The translations under genes were made by a program, and so were the position numbers. A DNA stretch of 64,000 nucleotides from the NCBI RefSeq assembly GCF_016909175.1, contig NZ_JAFBFI010000005.1, positions 1 to 64,000 of the forward strand, given 5' to 3'. The DNA is from Peribacillus deserti. Lineage in GTDB: Bacteria > Bacillota > Bacilli > Bacillales > DSM-1321. This document shows, piece by piece, positions 15,732-24,609 of the stretch (within the stretch, counting starts at the first letter, position 1; each line of letters begins with the position of its first letter). Under the pieces are notes generated by a model. That model worked only from the letters and a program-made list of their open reading frames with translations. It did not search any database and was not told the DNA's origin.

Positions 15732-17066
15732 CTATAAGGACGGGCTTAGTTCTCGATCAAACTGAGGTAGATACTCTTTATGCGCCTCCAGCATTTCATC
15801 CAAGATCATTTTGGCGACCCGGTCACTCGGCACAAGCGGGTTTATTGTCATTGCCAGCAGTGCTTTACCATAGTCACCAGTGACTGCTGCTTCAATAGAT
15901 ACTTGTTCAAACGACTTGATCTGCTGGACAAGTCCTTTGACAGCCACAGGAAGGTCACCCATCACCAACGGTTTTGGACCGTCCTTTGTAATAATACAGC
16001 TTACTTCCACTGCAGAATCAAATGGCATGCTTGCAATCGCACCACGGTTCATGGTATTTACCGGCTGGATATCGCGCTTATCTGTATACATGGAGTGTAT
16101 AAGTCTAACTGCAGCGTCGCTGTAATACGCACCGCCGCGTTTTTCGAGCTGAGGCGGCTTTATGGCTAATTCCGGATCCTTATACAATTCAAACAACTCA
16201 TCTTCCAGTTGTTTCACTACCTGAGCACGGGTTCCGCCATCATTATAGTTTTTCAATTCCTTCTCAAGCATGTCTCCCGCTTTATAGTAATAATTATGAT
16301 AAGGACATGGGAAGACATTTAAAGCCTGCAGGAATTCAGGCTCCCACCCCATTGCGTGGATGTTCTGCATCGTAATGCTTTTATCCGGATCTGTAATCAT
16401 AGAAATCACCTGGTCTTTAACAGAAACTCCGTCCACGTAAACATCAAGGCCAAATACCATATGATTTAACCCTGCAAAATCAATCCTTACCCGGCTGTGT
16501 TCCACGTCCAGGAGTTTAGCCACACCCATTTCCATTCCAATAGGTACATTGCACAACCCTACTACTTTATTGATATTGCTATAACGCAGCACGGCTTCAG
16601 TAACCATTCCCGCTGGATTTGTAAAATTAATCAGCCATGCATCTGGACAAACTTCTTCCATTTCCTTGCAGATATCAAGAATGACCGGAATCGTTCTTAG
16701 AGCCTTAAATAAGCCCCCGGGTCCATTTGTTTCCTGACCAAGTACTCCATGCTTCAGAGGGATGCCTTCATCCTTTCCGCGTGCATCAAGCAGGCCGACC
16801 CGAAATTGTGTCGTTACAAAATCAGCGCCTACTAGAGCTTCCTTCCTGTCGAGGGTAAGATGGATCTCGATAGGCACTCCTGCTTTTTGAACCATTCTTT
16901 TGGCCAAGCTGCCCACGATTTCTAATTTTTCCTTGCCGGCTTCCACATCAACCAGCCAAATTTCACTCACAGGCAGTTCATCGTAATATTTAATAAATCC
17001 TTCAATGAGTTCAGGAGTGTAGCTGGACCCTCCGCCAATCGTTACAATTTTCAAGCCAGAATTCAT
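15732..17066 (-). CDS. licH: 6-phospho-beta-glucosidase, GH4 family
   Basis: An enzyme of about 444 residues that hydrolyses 6-phospho-beta-glucosides by the NAD+ and Mn2+-dependent GH4 redox mechanism. The N-terminal Rossmann motif is KIVTIGGGSSYTPE. The LGQETNGPGG block, the metal Cys region GLCNVPIG and the LNHM motif are intact. I choose ATG 17066 (MNSGLKI), preceded by GAGGTG at 8 bases; the open frame extends 31 codons further but that part has no ribosome binding site. It acts on the phosphorylated disaccharide delivered by the PTS genes of the same operon (LicB/LicC/LicA). A 134-base gap separates it from the EIIC gene. Confidence 0.92.
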   Translation of the reverse strand: MNSGLKIVTIGGGSSYTPELIEGFIKYYDELPVSEIWLVDVEAGKEKLEIVGSLAKRMVQKAGVPIEIHLTLDRKEALVGADFVTTQFRVGLLDARGKDEGIPLKHGVLGQETNGPGGLFKALRTIPVILDICKEMEEVCPDAWLINFTNPAGMVTEAVLRYSNINKVVGLCNVPIGMEMGVAKLLDVEHSRVRIDFAGLNHMVFGLDVYVDGVSVKDQVISMITDPDKSITMQNIHAMGWEPEFLQALNVFPCPYHNYYYKAGDMLEKELKNYNDGGTRAQVVKQLEDELFELYKDPELAIKPPQLEKRGGAYYSDAAVRLIHSMYTDKRDIQPVNTMNRGAIASMPFDSAVEVSCIITKDGPKPLVMGDLPVAVKGLVQQIKSFEQVSIEAAVTGDYGKALLAMTINPLVPSDRVAKMILDEMLEAHKEYLPQFDRELSPSL

Positions 17067-17200
17067 TTGAATGCACCTCATTTTCTCTGCTTTGTTGTAT
17101 TTTTGATTATGTACAAACCAAGAACATTCCCCATAGAAATATTCATCCTGAGCCTCCATTTGAAGTTGCCTTCTAGGGCTGCCCAGGGCTTAGGGTATGA

Positions 17201-18571
17201 TTACACTGCTAAAGTATCATCTTTCTTGCCTGCTGCCTGTTCTCTTTCTCTTCTACTCTCAATACGACCTTGAGCAATAACAAATGGAAGATATATTCCG
17301 ATGGATATAGCTAAGTTTACTGCGGCCAGGACAGCTCCGGAGACGTGCCCTCCTGTTGCCAGAAGTCCTCCGATAATTGCCGGAGTAACCCATGGTATAT
17401 CCGCTACAACCGGGTGAACCATTCCTAAACTGATAGATAAGTAAGCTACAATTGTCATAACGATAGGGCCAAGAATAAATGGTACAAACCAGATCGGATT
17501 CAATACAATTGGTAAACCGAAAAGAATTGGTTCATTGATTTGGAATACTCCCGGCGGTGTTCCCAGTGCGAGCAATTGCTTATGGCGCTTCCTGCCCGCG
17601 ATAAACATAGCAACCAGTAAGCCTAAGGTCGCCCCGGAACCTCCAAGGTATACGAATGCATCTAAAAATGCACCGGACAGTACGTTATACTTATCTAAGT
17701 CAGTAACCCCCTGCGCATACATATTTAGATTTTCCTGTCCCAGCTTCGTCATTAATGGTGTTGTGATGCCTCCAAGAATGTTCGGACCGTGAAGACCGAT
17801 CGCCCAGAAACCATGAACCAGGAATACGATTAAAAGTGCAAACGGCAGGGAATCCACTGCACCAGTAAGCGGCGTAACCAGCACTTTATTTAACCAGTCG
17901 TTCAGATATGCACCATCACTAATGAATTTACGTAATACAAGTCCAAATAATCCTACTGTAAAGATGGTAGCCATACCCGGAAGAAGCTTAGCAAATGAAC
18001 GGGCAACGGCCGGAGGAACTCCATCAGGCAGCTTGATGACCAAATACTTGACTCTTGAAAGGCGGACAAAGATTTCAGTTGCTGCGATTGCAACAATGAT
18101 CCCTGTAAAGAGCGCTGTAGCATTAAAATAATTCCAGCCGATAAAGCCCCAGGCTCCTCCTGTTACAGCTTCTCCTCCTTCTGGAGTAATCGTCACATTT
18201 CCAACTTGAGGAACTAATAGGAAGAAACAGGCTGCAGCCACGAGCATAGCTTCGAACCCATCATCACCATAAGATCTTGCTAATTTATAAGAAATCCCGA
18301 ATACTGCAAAAATAGTCATAAAGGCGAGCGTGCCCCACCAAATGTCACTGCCAAGAGTATTCCAGGTTTCCCCGAAAAGCGATACCATCATCTTCTCATA
18401 AGGTTTTCCGATTCCCGGTACTGCACCTAGATTGTTTAAAAGAACCGCTAAGGAACCAACCATTGTAATTGCGATCATTCCTACCAGCGCATCACGGATG
18501 GCTAACAGATGTTTGTTATTGCCCAGCTTATTAGCAAACGGCATGATGTATCTATCTATAAAATTCATCAT
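17201..18571 (-). CDS. licC: PTS lactose/cellobiose-type EIIC permease
   Basis: A 456-residue membrane component with about 10 hydrophobic helices that carries and helps phosphorylate the incoming beta-glucoside. Diagnostic segments are LHGPNILGG and the conserved loop PPGVFQINEPILFGLPIVLN, with the Glu involved in sugar binding. GGGGGAATAG precedes the ATG-ATG start. It lies 4 bases after EIIB in the same operon. The substrate is cellobiose-, lichenan- or chitobiose-type; the ChbG gene in the operon favours chitobiose. Confidence 0.93.
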   Translation of the reverse strand: MMNFIDRYIMPFANKLGNNKHLLAIRDALVGMIAITMVGSLAVLLNNLGAVPGIGKPYEKMMVSLFGETWNTLGSDIWWGTLAFMTIFAVFGISYKLARSYGDDGFEAMLVAAACFFLLVPQVGNVTITPEGGEAVTGGAWGFIGWNYFNATALFTGIIVAIAATEIFVRLSRVKYLVIKLPDGVPPAVARSFAKLLPGMATIFTVGLFGLVLRKFISDGAYLNDWLNKVLVTPLTGAVDSLPFALLIVFLVHGFWAIGLHGPNILGGITTPLMTKLGQENLNMYAQGVTDLDKYNVLSGAFLDAFVYLGGSGATLGLLVAMFIAGRKRHKQLLALGTPPGVFQINEPILFGLPIVLNPIWFVPFILGPIVMTIVAYLSISLGMVHPVVADIPWVTPAIIGGLLATGGHVSGAVLAAVNLAISIGIYLPFVIAQGRIESRREREQAAGKKDDTLAV

Positions 18572-18575
18572 TTAA

Positions 18576-18884
18576 CTATTCCCCCTTTTTTAGCGAAATG
18601 GCTTGTTTAAGGACTTCTTCTCCATTGCAAAGCCCATAATGCACTGGATTAATACTGTCTACAGGTATGCCCTTCTCTGCTCCCGTCTTTTTAAGCTGGG
18701 CAAGCAGATAGCGAACCTGAGGACCCAATAGCAGCACATCCGCCTTGTCAATATGTTCATTTACCTCCGTGGATCCGACAGCCCAAATGTCACAATTGAT
18801 CCCCTGGGATTTGGCGCTTGCTTCCATTTTTGAAACCAATAGACTTGTTGACATACCAGCTGAGCAGCACAATAATATTTTCAT
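18576..18884 (-). CDS. licB: PTS lactose/cellobiose-type EIIB
   Basis: A 102-residue cytoplasmic phosphocarrier. The N-terminal [15 protein letters not shown] has the phosphorylatable Cys (Cys7, just before SAGMS), and GPQVRY (around residue 56) is the second family block. It is the first gene of the operon and is preceded by AAGGGGGAAGAAG. An upstream promoter, a cre site and an inverted repeat in the shared intergenic region point to catabolite repression and control by the divergent GntR protein. Confidence 0.94.
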   Translation of the reverse strand: MKILLCCSAGMSTSLLVSKMEASAKSQGINCDIWAVGSTEVNEHIDKADVLLLGPQVRYLLAQLKKTGAEKGIPVDSINPVHYGLCNGEEVLKQAISLKKGE

Positions 18885-18896
18885 TCTTCTTCCCCC

Positions 18897-18971
18897 TTAG
18901 AAGTATGTAAGTAAAATAATTAGAATAATAGCTATGAAACTTATTTTTGAAAGAAATACCGGTTCAGTAGT
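18897..18971 (-). other. Putative leader membrane peptide frame without a canonical start codon
   Basis: On the minus strand a perfect AAAGGAGGTGA is followed 7 bases later by an open frame of 24 codons beginning ACT ACT GAA CCG and ending TAA just before the licB ribosome binding site. It would encode TTEPVFLSKISFIAIILIILL then TYF, a single hydrophobic helix. No ATG, GTG or TTG is in this frame at the right place. It may be a small protein whose start codon has been lost or is non-standard, or an error in the sequence. Its stop lies 12 bases from licB, suggesting translational coupling. Confidence 0.35.
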
Positions 18972-18995
18972 AAAATCACCTCCTTTATAAAATAG

Positions 18996-19011
18996 GTGTA
19001 AGCGTTTTCTT
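18996..19011. promoter_or_regulatory. Catabolite responsive element (cre)
   Basis: TGTAAGCGTTTTCT (18997-19010) matches the Bacillus cre consensus for CcpA almost perfectly. It lies 15-30 bases downstream of the licB -10 box, where CcpA would block elongation. Confidence 0.82.
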
Positions 19012-19025
19012 TATTAAGTATTTTA

Positions 19026-19053
19026 ATTATATAACAATTTTGAATTTTTACAA
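19026..19053 (-). promoter_or_regulatory. Promoter of the licB operon
   Basis: Minus-strand TTGTAA (19048-19053), a 16-base spacer and a consensus TATAAT (19026-19031). The cre site lies immediately downstream. Confidence 0.7.
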
Positions 19054-19060
19054 TACAACT

Positions 19061-19079
19061 TTGTTAGATGTAGTAACAA
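19061..19079. promoter_or_regulatory. Candidate GntR-family operator
   Basis: TTGTTA and TAACAA flank a 7-base centre and form a 19-base inverted repeat just upstream of the licB -35 box, in the region shared with the divergent regulator gene. Position and symmetry fit a site for the adjacent GntR/UTRA protein. Confidence 0.45.
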
Positions 19080-19156
19080 ATATTTATTATGATAACATAT
19101 TGGTACATTTCTCTTCGCTTTTCTGATATTCTATTTATATCAAGGAGGAATCCCTT

Positions 19157-19891
19157 ATGATGCCAGAACTAAAGGAAGGTAATGCTCTTCACCAGCAAGT
19201 GAAGGATGCCATCATTGAATTAATAAAAAATGGAGAATACAAACCAAATTCCCAGCTCCCAACCGAGGCTGAATTTTGCGATGAGTATGGTGTAAGCCGT
19301 ACAACAGTCCGTTCTGCTTTGCAGCAGCTTAGTACAGAGGGTTATGTATATCGAAAAAGGGGCAGCGGTACATTTGTTTCGCCTGACAAAGTTAAACAAG
19401 TACTGACAACAACAGTAGACCAATTCACTACACAAATTGAAATGCAGGGCAAAAAACCGTTGATCAAGGTTCTTAAACTTGAGGTGGTCCCAGCAGATGA
19501 ATATCTTGCAGATATGCTCAAGATAGAAGATGGAGAACCCGTCAATATGCTGGAAAGAGTAAGATATGTAAATGAAGAGCCGCTTCAATATGAAATAGCC
19601 TACCTGCCTTGGTATAAAACTCCGGGGCTAAACCAGAAAGCGTGTGAAGAATCCTTATATAAACTATTGGAAACTCAATTTGAGCTTAAACTTAGCAGGA
19701 CTGTTGAGAGCCTAGAGCTTTTCACAGCAGACGAAGAGTCGGCAGATAAACTGCACGTCAACATTGGAGACCCCTGCCTCTCTCTTGATACTGTTGCGTA
19801 CACGAAAGATGGCACAATTATCGAGTATTCCAAGACAATCTTCCGCGGTGATCTCGCTCATTTCGTAATTGAAAGAAATTATGACAAGTAA
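19157..19891 (+). CDS. GntR/HutC-family transcriptional regulator with UTRA domain
   Basis: A 244-residue regulator. The N-terminal winged helix (about 8-75) contains the family signature LPTEAEFCDEYGVSRTTVRSAL and the wing RKRGSGTFV. The C-terminal UTRA effector domain (about 95-240) senses a phosphorylated sugar in relatives. It is divergently transcribed from the beta-glucoside/chitobiose PTS operon across a 270-base region with a cre site and an inverted repeat, so it is very likely the operon's specific repressor. AAGGAGG precedes the start and a strong terminator follows. Confidence 0.92.
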   Translation: MMPELKEGNALHQQVKDAIIELIKNGEYKPNSQLPTEAEFCDEYGVSRTTVRSALQQLSTEGYVYRKRGSGTFVSPDKVKQVLTTTVDQFTTQIEMQGKKPLIKVLKLEVVPADEYLADMLKIEDGEPVNMLERVRYVNEEPLQYEIAYLPWYKTPGLNQKACEESLYKLLETQFELKLSRTVESLELFTADEESADKLHVNIGDPCLSLDTVAYTKDGTIIEYSKTIFRGDLAHFVIERNYDK

Positions 19892-19926
19892 AAAACAGCA
19901 GGACGTAGCCGTTCCTGCTGTTTTTT
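19890..19926. terminator. Bidirectional terminator between gntR-type gene and chitinase
   Basis: AAAACAGCAGGA and TCCTGCTGTTTT form a perfect 12-base stem with A- and T-runs on either side. It ends both converging transcripts. Confidence 0.92.
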
Positions 19927-19957
19927 ATTATTCTTTAATCTTCGATGTGCTGTTTCT

Positions 19958-21190
19958 TTATTGGTTCAGCACCCGGCCTGAAAGAGCAGATAACAGAGTC
20001 AGGTTCCTGTCCCCGCTGATTTCCCAGATCATTGCCCCGCCTAATTGATTGTCGGTAATATAATCCGCCTTATAACCTATCGATTTCTCATTTTCATACG
20101 TGATGAAAGTTCCGGTGGAAGGATTAAATAAGAACGGAACCTTTGCCCTGTCGTTCCAGAACGAATTATACCCATCCCTATTCAAATAATTTTGTTCTAT
20201 ATCTGTGTAATCAAAGATTGAAGGCTCCCAGGTTCCTTCTATCGAAGGACCGGTGCATGTCTGATACTCGCCATTTTCGTTATTTTCACAGCCGGTCCAT
20301 CCTTTTCCGTAGAACGGAATTCCTAAGACGATTTCACTTGAAGGAACACCAGCCTCTAAGTAGCGCTTCACAGCGCTATCACCGTTCAGCCCTTCAGATG
20401 GATCAAGTGGATCAGCATATAAAGGAGCATTATGTCCGCTTACCTTTTCCCAGCTGCCATGAAAATCGTATGTCATGATATTTATGAAGTCTGTATATTT
20501 TGCTATCTTAGATAGCTCTGTATTAGCCACAAAAGAAGAAGAAGCACCTCCGGCAATCGTTAACAGATAATGTTTGTTGTCCTTTTTCCCTGCTTTATCT
20601 AATTCTCTCCTAATTTCTTTTAAAAGAAGAGTATAGTTTTTCTTATCTTCAGGCCTTGTAATATTAGTTTCCAAGCCACCGCTAACTGGATATTCCCAGT
20701 CCAAATCAACTCCATCAAACTGGTAATCTCTTAAAAATTTCACCGCACTATTAGCAAATTTCTCCCTAGACTCAGTTGTCAGTGCTGCATCAGAAAATCC
20801 TCCAGACCAACTCCAGCCGCCAACAGAAATCAAAGTTTTAAGATGTGGATTTTCCTTCTTTAATTGAATTAATTGTCCGAAGTTCCCTTTTACAGGACTT
20901 TGTTCATCTCCTGGAAAAGATATTTGAACATCTGCCCACGGGTCGCCAAGAACCATTTTTCCATCTTGTATATTGGCAAATGCATAATTAATATGAGTAA
21001 TCTTAGCAGCATCTATATCTTTCACCTGAAAATCTCTGCCGTATATGTTCCAGGAAGGAAAATACGCAATAATTTTCTTATTGTCATCTAAGTCCTGATT
21101 GGATGGTTTTTCTGCAAAAGCGGATATTGGCAGAACAAATAAACAAAATACGAGGAAAGCTAGCTTTTTAAGGCTTTTCTTCATAAACAT
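19958..21190 (-). CDS. Secreted chitinase, GH18 family
   Basis: A 410-residue exported enzyme. A Lys-rich N-terminus and hydrophobic stretch end at AFAE (about residue 26), a signal peptidase I site. The GH18 barrel carries SVGGWSWSGGF and the catalytic motif DGVDLDWE with Glu166 as acid; MTYDFHGSW and a late MIWEISGD complete the family pattern. No chitin-binding module is present. It releases chito-oligosaccharides that the adjacent PTS/ChbG operon could take up. A cre site lies 120 bases upstream of the start. Confidence 0.94.
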   Translation of the reverse strand: MFMKKSLKKLAFLVFCLFVLPISAFAEKPSNQDLDDNKKIIAYFPSWNIYGRDFQVKDIDAAKITHINYAFANIQDGKMVLGDPWADVQISFPGDEQSPVKGNFGQLIQLKKENPHLKTLISVGGWSWSGGFSDAALTTESREKFANSAVKFLRDYQFDGVDLDWEYPVSGGLETNITRPEDKKNYTLLLKEIRRELDKAGKKDNKHYLLTIAGGASSSFVANTELSKIAKYTDFINIMTYDFHGSWEKVSGHNAPLYADPLDPSEGLNGDSAVKRYLEAGVPSSEIVLGIPFYGKGWTGCENNENGEYQTCTGPSIEGTWEPSIFDYTDIEQNYLNRDGYNSFWNDRAKVPFLFNPSTGTFITYENEKSIGYKADYITDNQLGGAMIWEISGDRNLTLLSALSGRVLNQ

Positions 21191-21269
21191 TTCACTCCAA
21201 TTCTATTGTTTGATGGTATTGTGTAGAACTCTTAGAAGTGAAGACAAAATAAAGTTCTGGCAATGAAGA

Positions 21270-21284
21270 TCATACATGGTGTAT
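21270..21284. promoter_or_regulatory. Inverted repeat upstream of the chitinase
   Basis: CATACA-TGG-TGTATG is a perfect 6-base-arm palindrome about 80 bases upstream of the chitinase start and overlaps a possible minus-strand -10 (TATGAT). It may be an operator, but no regulator can be named. Confidence 0.35.
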
Positions 21285-21309
21285 GTACGATATGTCCCTC
21301 CTCTCTTAA

Positions 21310-21325
21310 AGAAAGCGCTTACTTT
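21310..21325. promoter_or_regulatory. cre site upstream of the chitinase
   Basis: AGTAAGCGCTTTCT on the minus strand differs from the cre consensus at one core base. Its position upstream of the chitinase fits CcpA control. The remaining 400 bases up to glpQ hold the glpQ terminator and no visible gene. Confidence 0.65.
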
Positions 21326-21730
21326 TTTAGATGAAATTCAACGGAGTTGTACTTACATTAACTATATACCGGGACAATATGTTATTACAAATTTATTATT
21401 AATATTTTTAAAGTTTTCACCTTACTGTCTATGTTTCTTTTTTAAGGCGAACCTATATCAATAATTCACCTTGAATAGATGTATCAATGTTGTTGAAAAA
21501 AACTCCCGCAATACGGGTGAACTTATTAAGTAGGTGCCAATGTTCTGTTATAAATTGATGTTCACGTCAATCTCCAGGTGCTCTCCCTGCCGCTAAAAAC
21601 TGCTTTTTACAATCACACGGATTCATACTCCGGATGCTGAAGTGTTACTAATGGAAATAAAGGGCCTTTGTACAATTTTAGCCATCTTTTTAATGGACCT
21701 AGCCGTGATCATACACCCCATCCTATACGT

Positions 21731-21766
21731 AAAAAGAAGCCCGATCATAACGAACAGGCTTCTTAT
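21731..21766 (-). terminator. Terminator of glpQ
   Basis: GAAGCC and GGCTTC pair (minus strand AAGAAGCC...GGCTTCTTTTT) followed by five T, directly downstream of the glpQ stop codon. Confidence 0.8.
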
Positions 21767-21782
21767 GAACAAATATTAATCT

Positions 21783-22646
21783 TTACTTACCTTTCTTCAC
21801 TTCAGCAAGCAAATCGGGAAAGTTCGTAAACATTCCTGTTACTCCCCAGTCAATAAGCCTCTGCATGGTCTCCTTATCATTTACAGTGTATGGATGAATT
21901 TCAAGACCGCTTTGTATCACTTTTTGTACATACTCCTGGTTTAGGTACGTATAATTCGGCCCGACTCCCATTGCATATTCCTTGATAGCGGCCATTTCCT
22001 CATTCGTAATTACCGCATTGCTTTTATATGAAAGCAATTGTACAAGTTTAATAGCGGGGTCCAGTTCATGCATAATATGCAGGCTTTGAGCACTAAACGA
22101 CTGAACAAGCAGGGTCTCTTTGTTAATGTTATACTTGTTTATCAGACGTAAAAGCTCCTTTTCCATGCCAGGATAAACTTCGGGTGATTTCGTTTCTATG
22201 TAATAGTTTTTGTTTTTTCCGAAAGTCTGAAATACCTCTTCAAGAGTTGGCACTTGTAATCCTGCATAATCAGGATCTGCATGCTGGGGATATTTTTCAT
22301 TAAACCAGCTCCCCGCATCCAGCTGCTTGATTTGCTGCAGTGTATAATCCCTGACTAGACCGGTTCCATCGGTGGTCCGATCCACTTTCTCATCATGCAT
22401 AACAATTAACTGCCCATCCTTTGTCATCTGCAAATCCATTTCGATATAATCGCCATGCATTTTTTCACCCATTTTATAAGAAATGATCGTGTGTTCTGGA
22501 GCATGTCCCGAAGCGCCGCGATGGGCGACATTCACTATATCCTTATATTTTTCCCCTGCCATAACTTTTCCTCCACCTGCCGCAATACTCATTCCCATAA
22601 CAAGGGCACCCGCTGCAGCCATCCATTTTCTCTTCAAATTACCCAT
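21783..22646 (-). CDS. glpQ: Secreted glycerophosphodiester phosphodiesterase
   Basis: A 287-residue exported enzyme that splits glycerophosphodiesters to glycerol-3-phosphate and an alcohol; in Bacillus it also attacks wall teichoic acid ends. The signal peptide ends at VMAGE (about residue 31). The catalytic region has AHRGASGHAPEHT, with the HR...E metal site, and EMDLQMTKDGQLIVMHDE; the late NDKETMQRLIDWGVTGMFTN is family-typical. The length agrees with Bacillus GlpQ (~293). I see no clear Pho box in the 460 bases upstream. Confidence 0.94.
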   Translation of the reverse strand: MGNLKRKWMAAAGALVMGMSIAAGGGKVMAGEKYKDIVNVAHRGASGHAPEHTIISYKMGEKMHGDYIEMDLQMTKDGQLIVMHDEKVDRTTDGTGLVRDYTLQQIKQLDAGSWFNEKYPQHADPDYAGLQVPTLEEVFQTFGKNKNYYIETKSPEVYPGMEKELLRLINKYNINKETLLVQSFSAQSLHIMHELDPAIKLVQLLSYKSNAVITNEEMAAIKEYAMGVGPNYTYLNQEYVQKVIQSGLEIHPYTVNDKETMQRLIDWGVTGMFTNFPDLLAEVKKGK

Positions 22647-22770
22647 CTCCTGTCTCTATTAATCTCCATTTAAGAATAACGCTCGTTTATGAAGGCCGTT
22701 TTACAAGGAAGTAAAGATTGGTGAATGGAAGATTAAGAGAAAGTAAATAAACATATTCAATCCGCTTACG

Positions 22771-22848
22771 AATTGTGGGAAAAACAGACTTTTTCGCGTG
22801 GGAAATTAGAGAAATTGCGGGATTTTTTCACTTAATTGCGGGAAATTT
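22771..22848. repeat. Degenerate G(T/C)GGGAAA repeats in intergenic DNA
   Basis: Four variants of AATTGYGGGAWW (near 22774, 22798, 22816 and 22836) follow each other at about 18-24 base spacing. They lie between glpQ and the malic enzyme terminator. Origin and function unknown; the rest of this 460-base gap is featureless apart from the terminator. Confidence 0.55.
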
Positions 22849-22928
22849 AACTAAGGGTGACAAAGTTCGTCACCCTCTCTTTCTATTAATCTAGCTGCGC
22901 ATAATTATAGATACTAAAAACAATCACA

Positions 22929-22959
22929 AAAAACCCCAAGCTTTGCTTAAGCTGGGGTT
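22929..22959 (-). terminator. Terminator downstream of the malic enzyme
   Basis: AACCCCA-GCTT pairs with AAGC-TGGGGTT (one bulge), followed on the minus strand by TTTTTT. Confidence 0.8.
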
Positions 22960-23110
22960 CTTGATTCATAATTAGATTCAAAAAGAGATATCAAGTACAA
23001 ATTTACCGAGTATCCAATAAGCTCGAGTGTTTTGGCAAGGAAAACAAAATAACAACCTCGGTTTCTGCCTTCCTGAGTTTTTATTTTGCCCCTTCTTTTT
23101 CAATAACGAA

Positions 23111-24556
23111 TTACAAAAACACCTCATCAGCCGGGTTTTTCATACTTAAGCTGTACTCTTTCCGTGCAACTCCTGATTCATGTGCAGCATCTATGACGGC
23201 TCTGCGGACTTTCTCGACAACCTTCTCATTAAATACGCTCGGGATTATATAATCTTCGTTTAATTCACTATCTTTAACGGTTGATGCGATCGCCTTGGCT
23301 GCTGCTAGTTTCATATCCTCTGTAATGGCAGATGCACGGCAGTCAAGAGCCCCTCTGAACATCCCCGGGAAACATAATACATTATTGATCTGGTTTGGAT
23401 AGTCAGACCGGCCGGTTGCCATTACACTCACATATGGTTTTGCCACTTCTGGAAGAATTTCTGGCGTTGGATTGGCCATAGCGAAAACAATCGGGTCTTT
23501 CCCCATGTTTTTAACATCTTCTGCTTTCAATACACCGGGACCTGAAACACCAATGAAAATATCAGCACCCTTAATTACTTCGGATAACGTTCCCTCTTCT
23601 TCATATGGGTTTGTATTTTCTGCATACCAATTCCATTCTTGGTTTTCATAGGATTTGTTTTTAACAATGGCTCCCTTCTTATCCACACCGATTACATTTT
23701 TAGCTCCTGCGCGCAGAATCATTTTCGTGCAGGCAATCCCTGCTGCCCCTATGCCGCAGATCACCACTTTACATTCTTCTAGATTTTTGCCTACAACTTT
23801 TAGGGCATTCAGCAGGCCTGCTAAAATCACTACGGCTGTACCATGCTGATCGTCATGAAAAACCGGAATATCGAGTTCTTCACTTAATCTTCGTTCAATC
23901 TCGAAACAATGAGGGGAAGCGATGTCTTCCAGGTTGATGCCCCCAAATGTCGGTTCAAGGGCTTTCACGACGTTGATGATTTCCTCTGGGTCCTGGGTAT
24001 TCAGACAGATTGGAAAGGCATCTATATTGGCCAGCTGTTTAAAAAGCATGGCCTTCCCTTCCATTACAGGCATTGCGGCTTTTGGGCCAATGTTTCCTAA
24101 GCCTAGAACGGCAGAGCCGTCTGATATCACGGCAACCGTATTTCTTTTAATAGTCAAAGAGTTAGCTAAGGTCTCATCATTATGTATAGCTGTGCAGACA
24201 CGAGCCACCCCAGGAGTGTAAACTCTTGATAAATCATCCCGGTTCTTGATTGGAGTCTTTAACTTCGTTTCAATTTTACCGCCTAAATGAACGAGGAATG
24301 TCCTGTCGGAAACGTGATGTAATTTGACTCCTGTTATACTTCTCACTTCGCGGACGACTAAATCGCTGTGCTCCTGGTCAAATACTGTTACGGTAAAGTC
24401 TCTTATCGTATGAGATTTTCCTTCACTGATTACATCTATGGCTATAATATCCCCATTTAACCCATTAATGAGAGTGGCGATCCGGCCAAACGTTGCTTTT
24501 TCTTTGTCGATTTCTAACCGCAAAATAATATTTAAATTTCCTCCTGCTGTGGCCAT
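23111..24556 (-). CDS. NAD(P)-dependent malic enzyme with N-terminal ACT domain
   Basis: A 481-residue enzyme that decarboxylates malate to pyruvate. Residues 1-80 form an ACT-type regulatory domain (NIILRLEIDKEKATFGRIATL). The malic domain has RVYTPGVARVC, VISDGSAVLGLGNIGP and EDIASPHCFEIERRL, and the acid segment PVFHDDQHGTAVV; the nucleotide fold has VICGIGAAGIAC. The ACT domain suggests allosteric control, perhaps by an amino acid. It is monocistronic, with a promoter and a cre-like site about 50-100 bases upstream. It belongs to the YtsJ/MaeB-like short class rather than the ~560-residue MalS class. Confidence 0.93.
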   Translation of the reverse strand: MATAGGNLNIILRLEIDKEKATFGRIATLINGLNGDIIAIDVISEGKSHTIRDFTVTVFDQEHSDLVVREVRSITGVKLHHVSDRTFLVHLGGKIETKLKTPIKNRDDLSRVYTPGVARVCTAIHNDETLANSLTIKRNTVAVISDGSAVLGLGNIGPKAAMPVMEGKAMLFKQLANIDAFPICLNTQDPEEIINVVKALEPTFGGINLEDIASPHCFEIERRLSEELDIPVFHDDQHGTAVVILAGLLNALKVVGKNLEECKVVICGIGAAGIACTKMILRAGAKNVIGVDKKGAIVKNKSYENQEWNWYAENTNPYEEEGTLSEVIKGADIFIGVSGPGVLKAEDVKNMGKDPIVFAMANPTPEILPEVAKPYVSVMATGRSDYPNQINNVLCFPGMFRGALDCRASAITEDMKLAAAKAIASTVKDSELNEDYIIPSVFNEKVVEKVRRAVIDAAHESGVARKEYSLSMKNPADEVFL

Positions 24557-24609
24557 ATACCATTCTCCTTTTATTCAAATAGTTTCTTGATTTTTCTGCA
24601 TTCTATTAT

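Noticed and set aside
17067-17200. Riboswitch or attenuator between licC and licH
   Set aside because: Only short GGGCT/AGCCC repeats are seen; no conserved structure or T-run.
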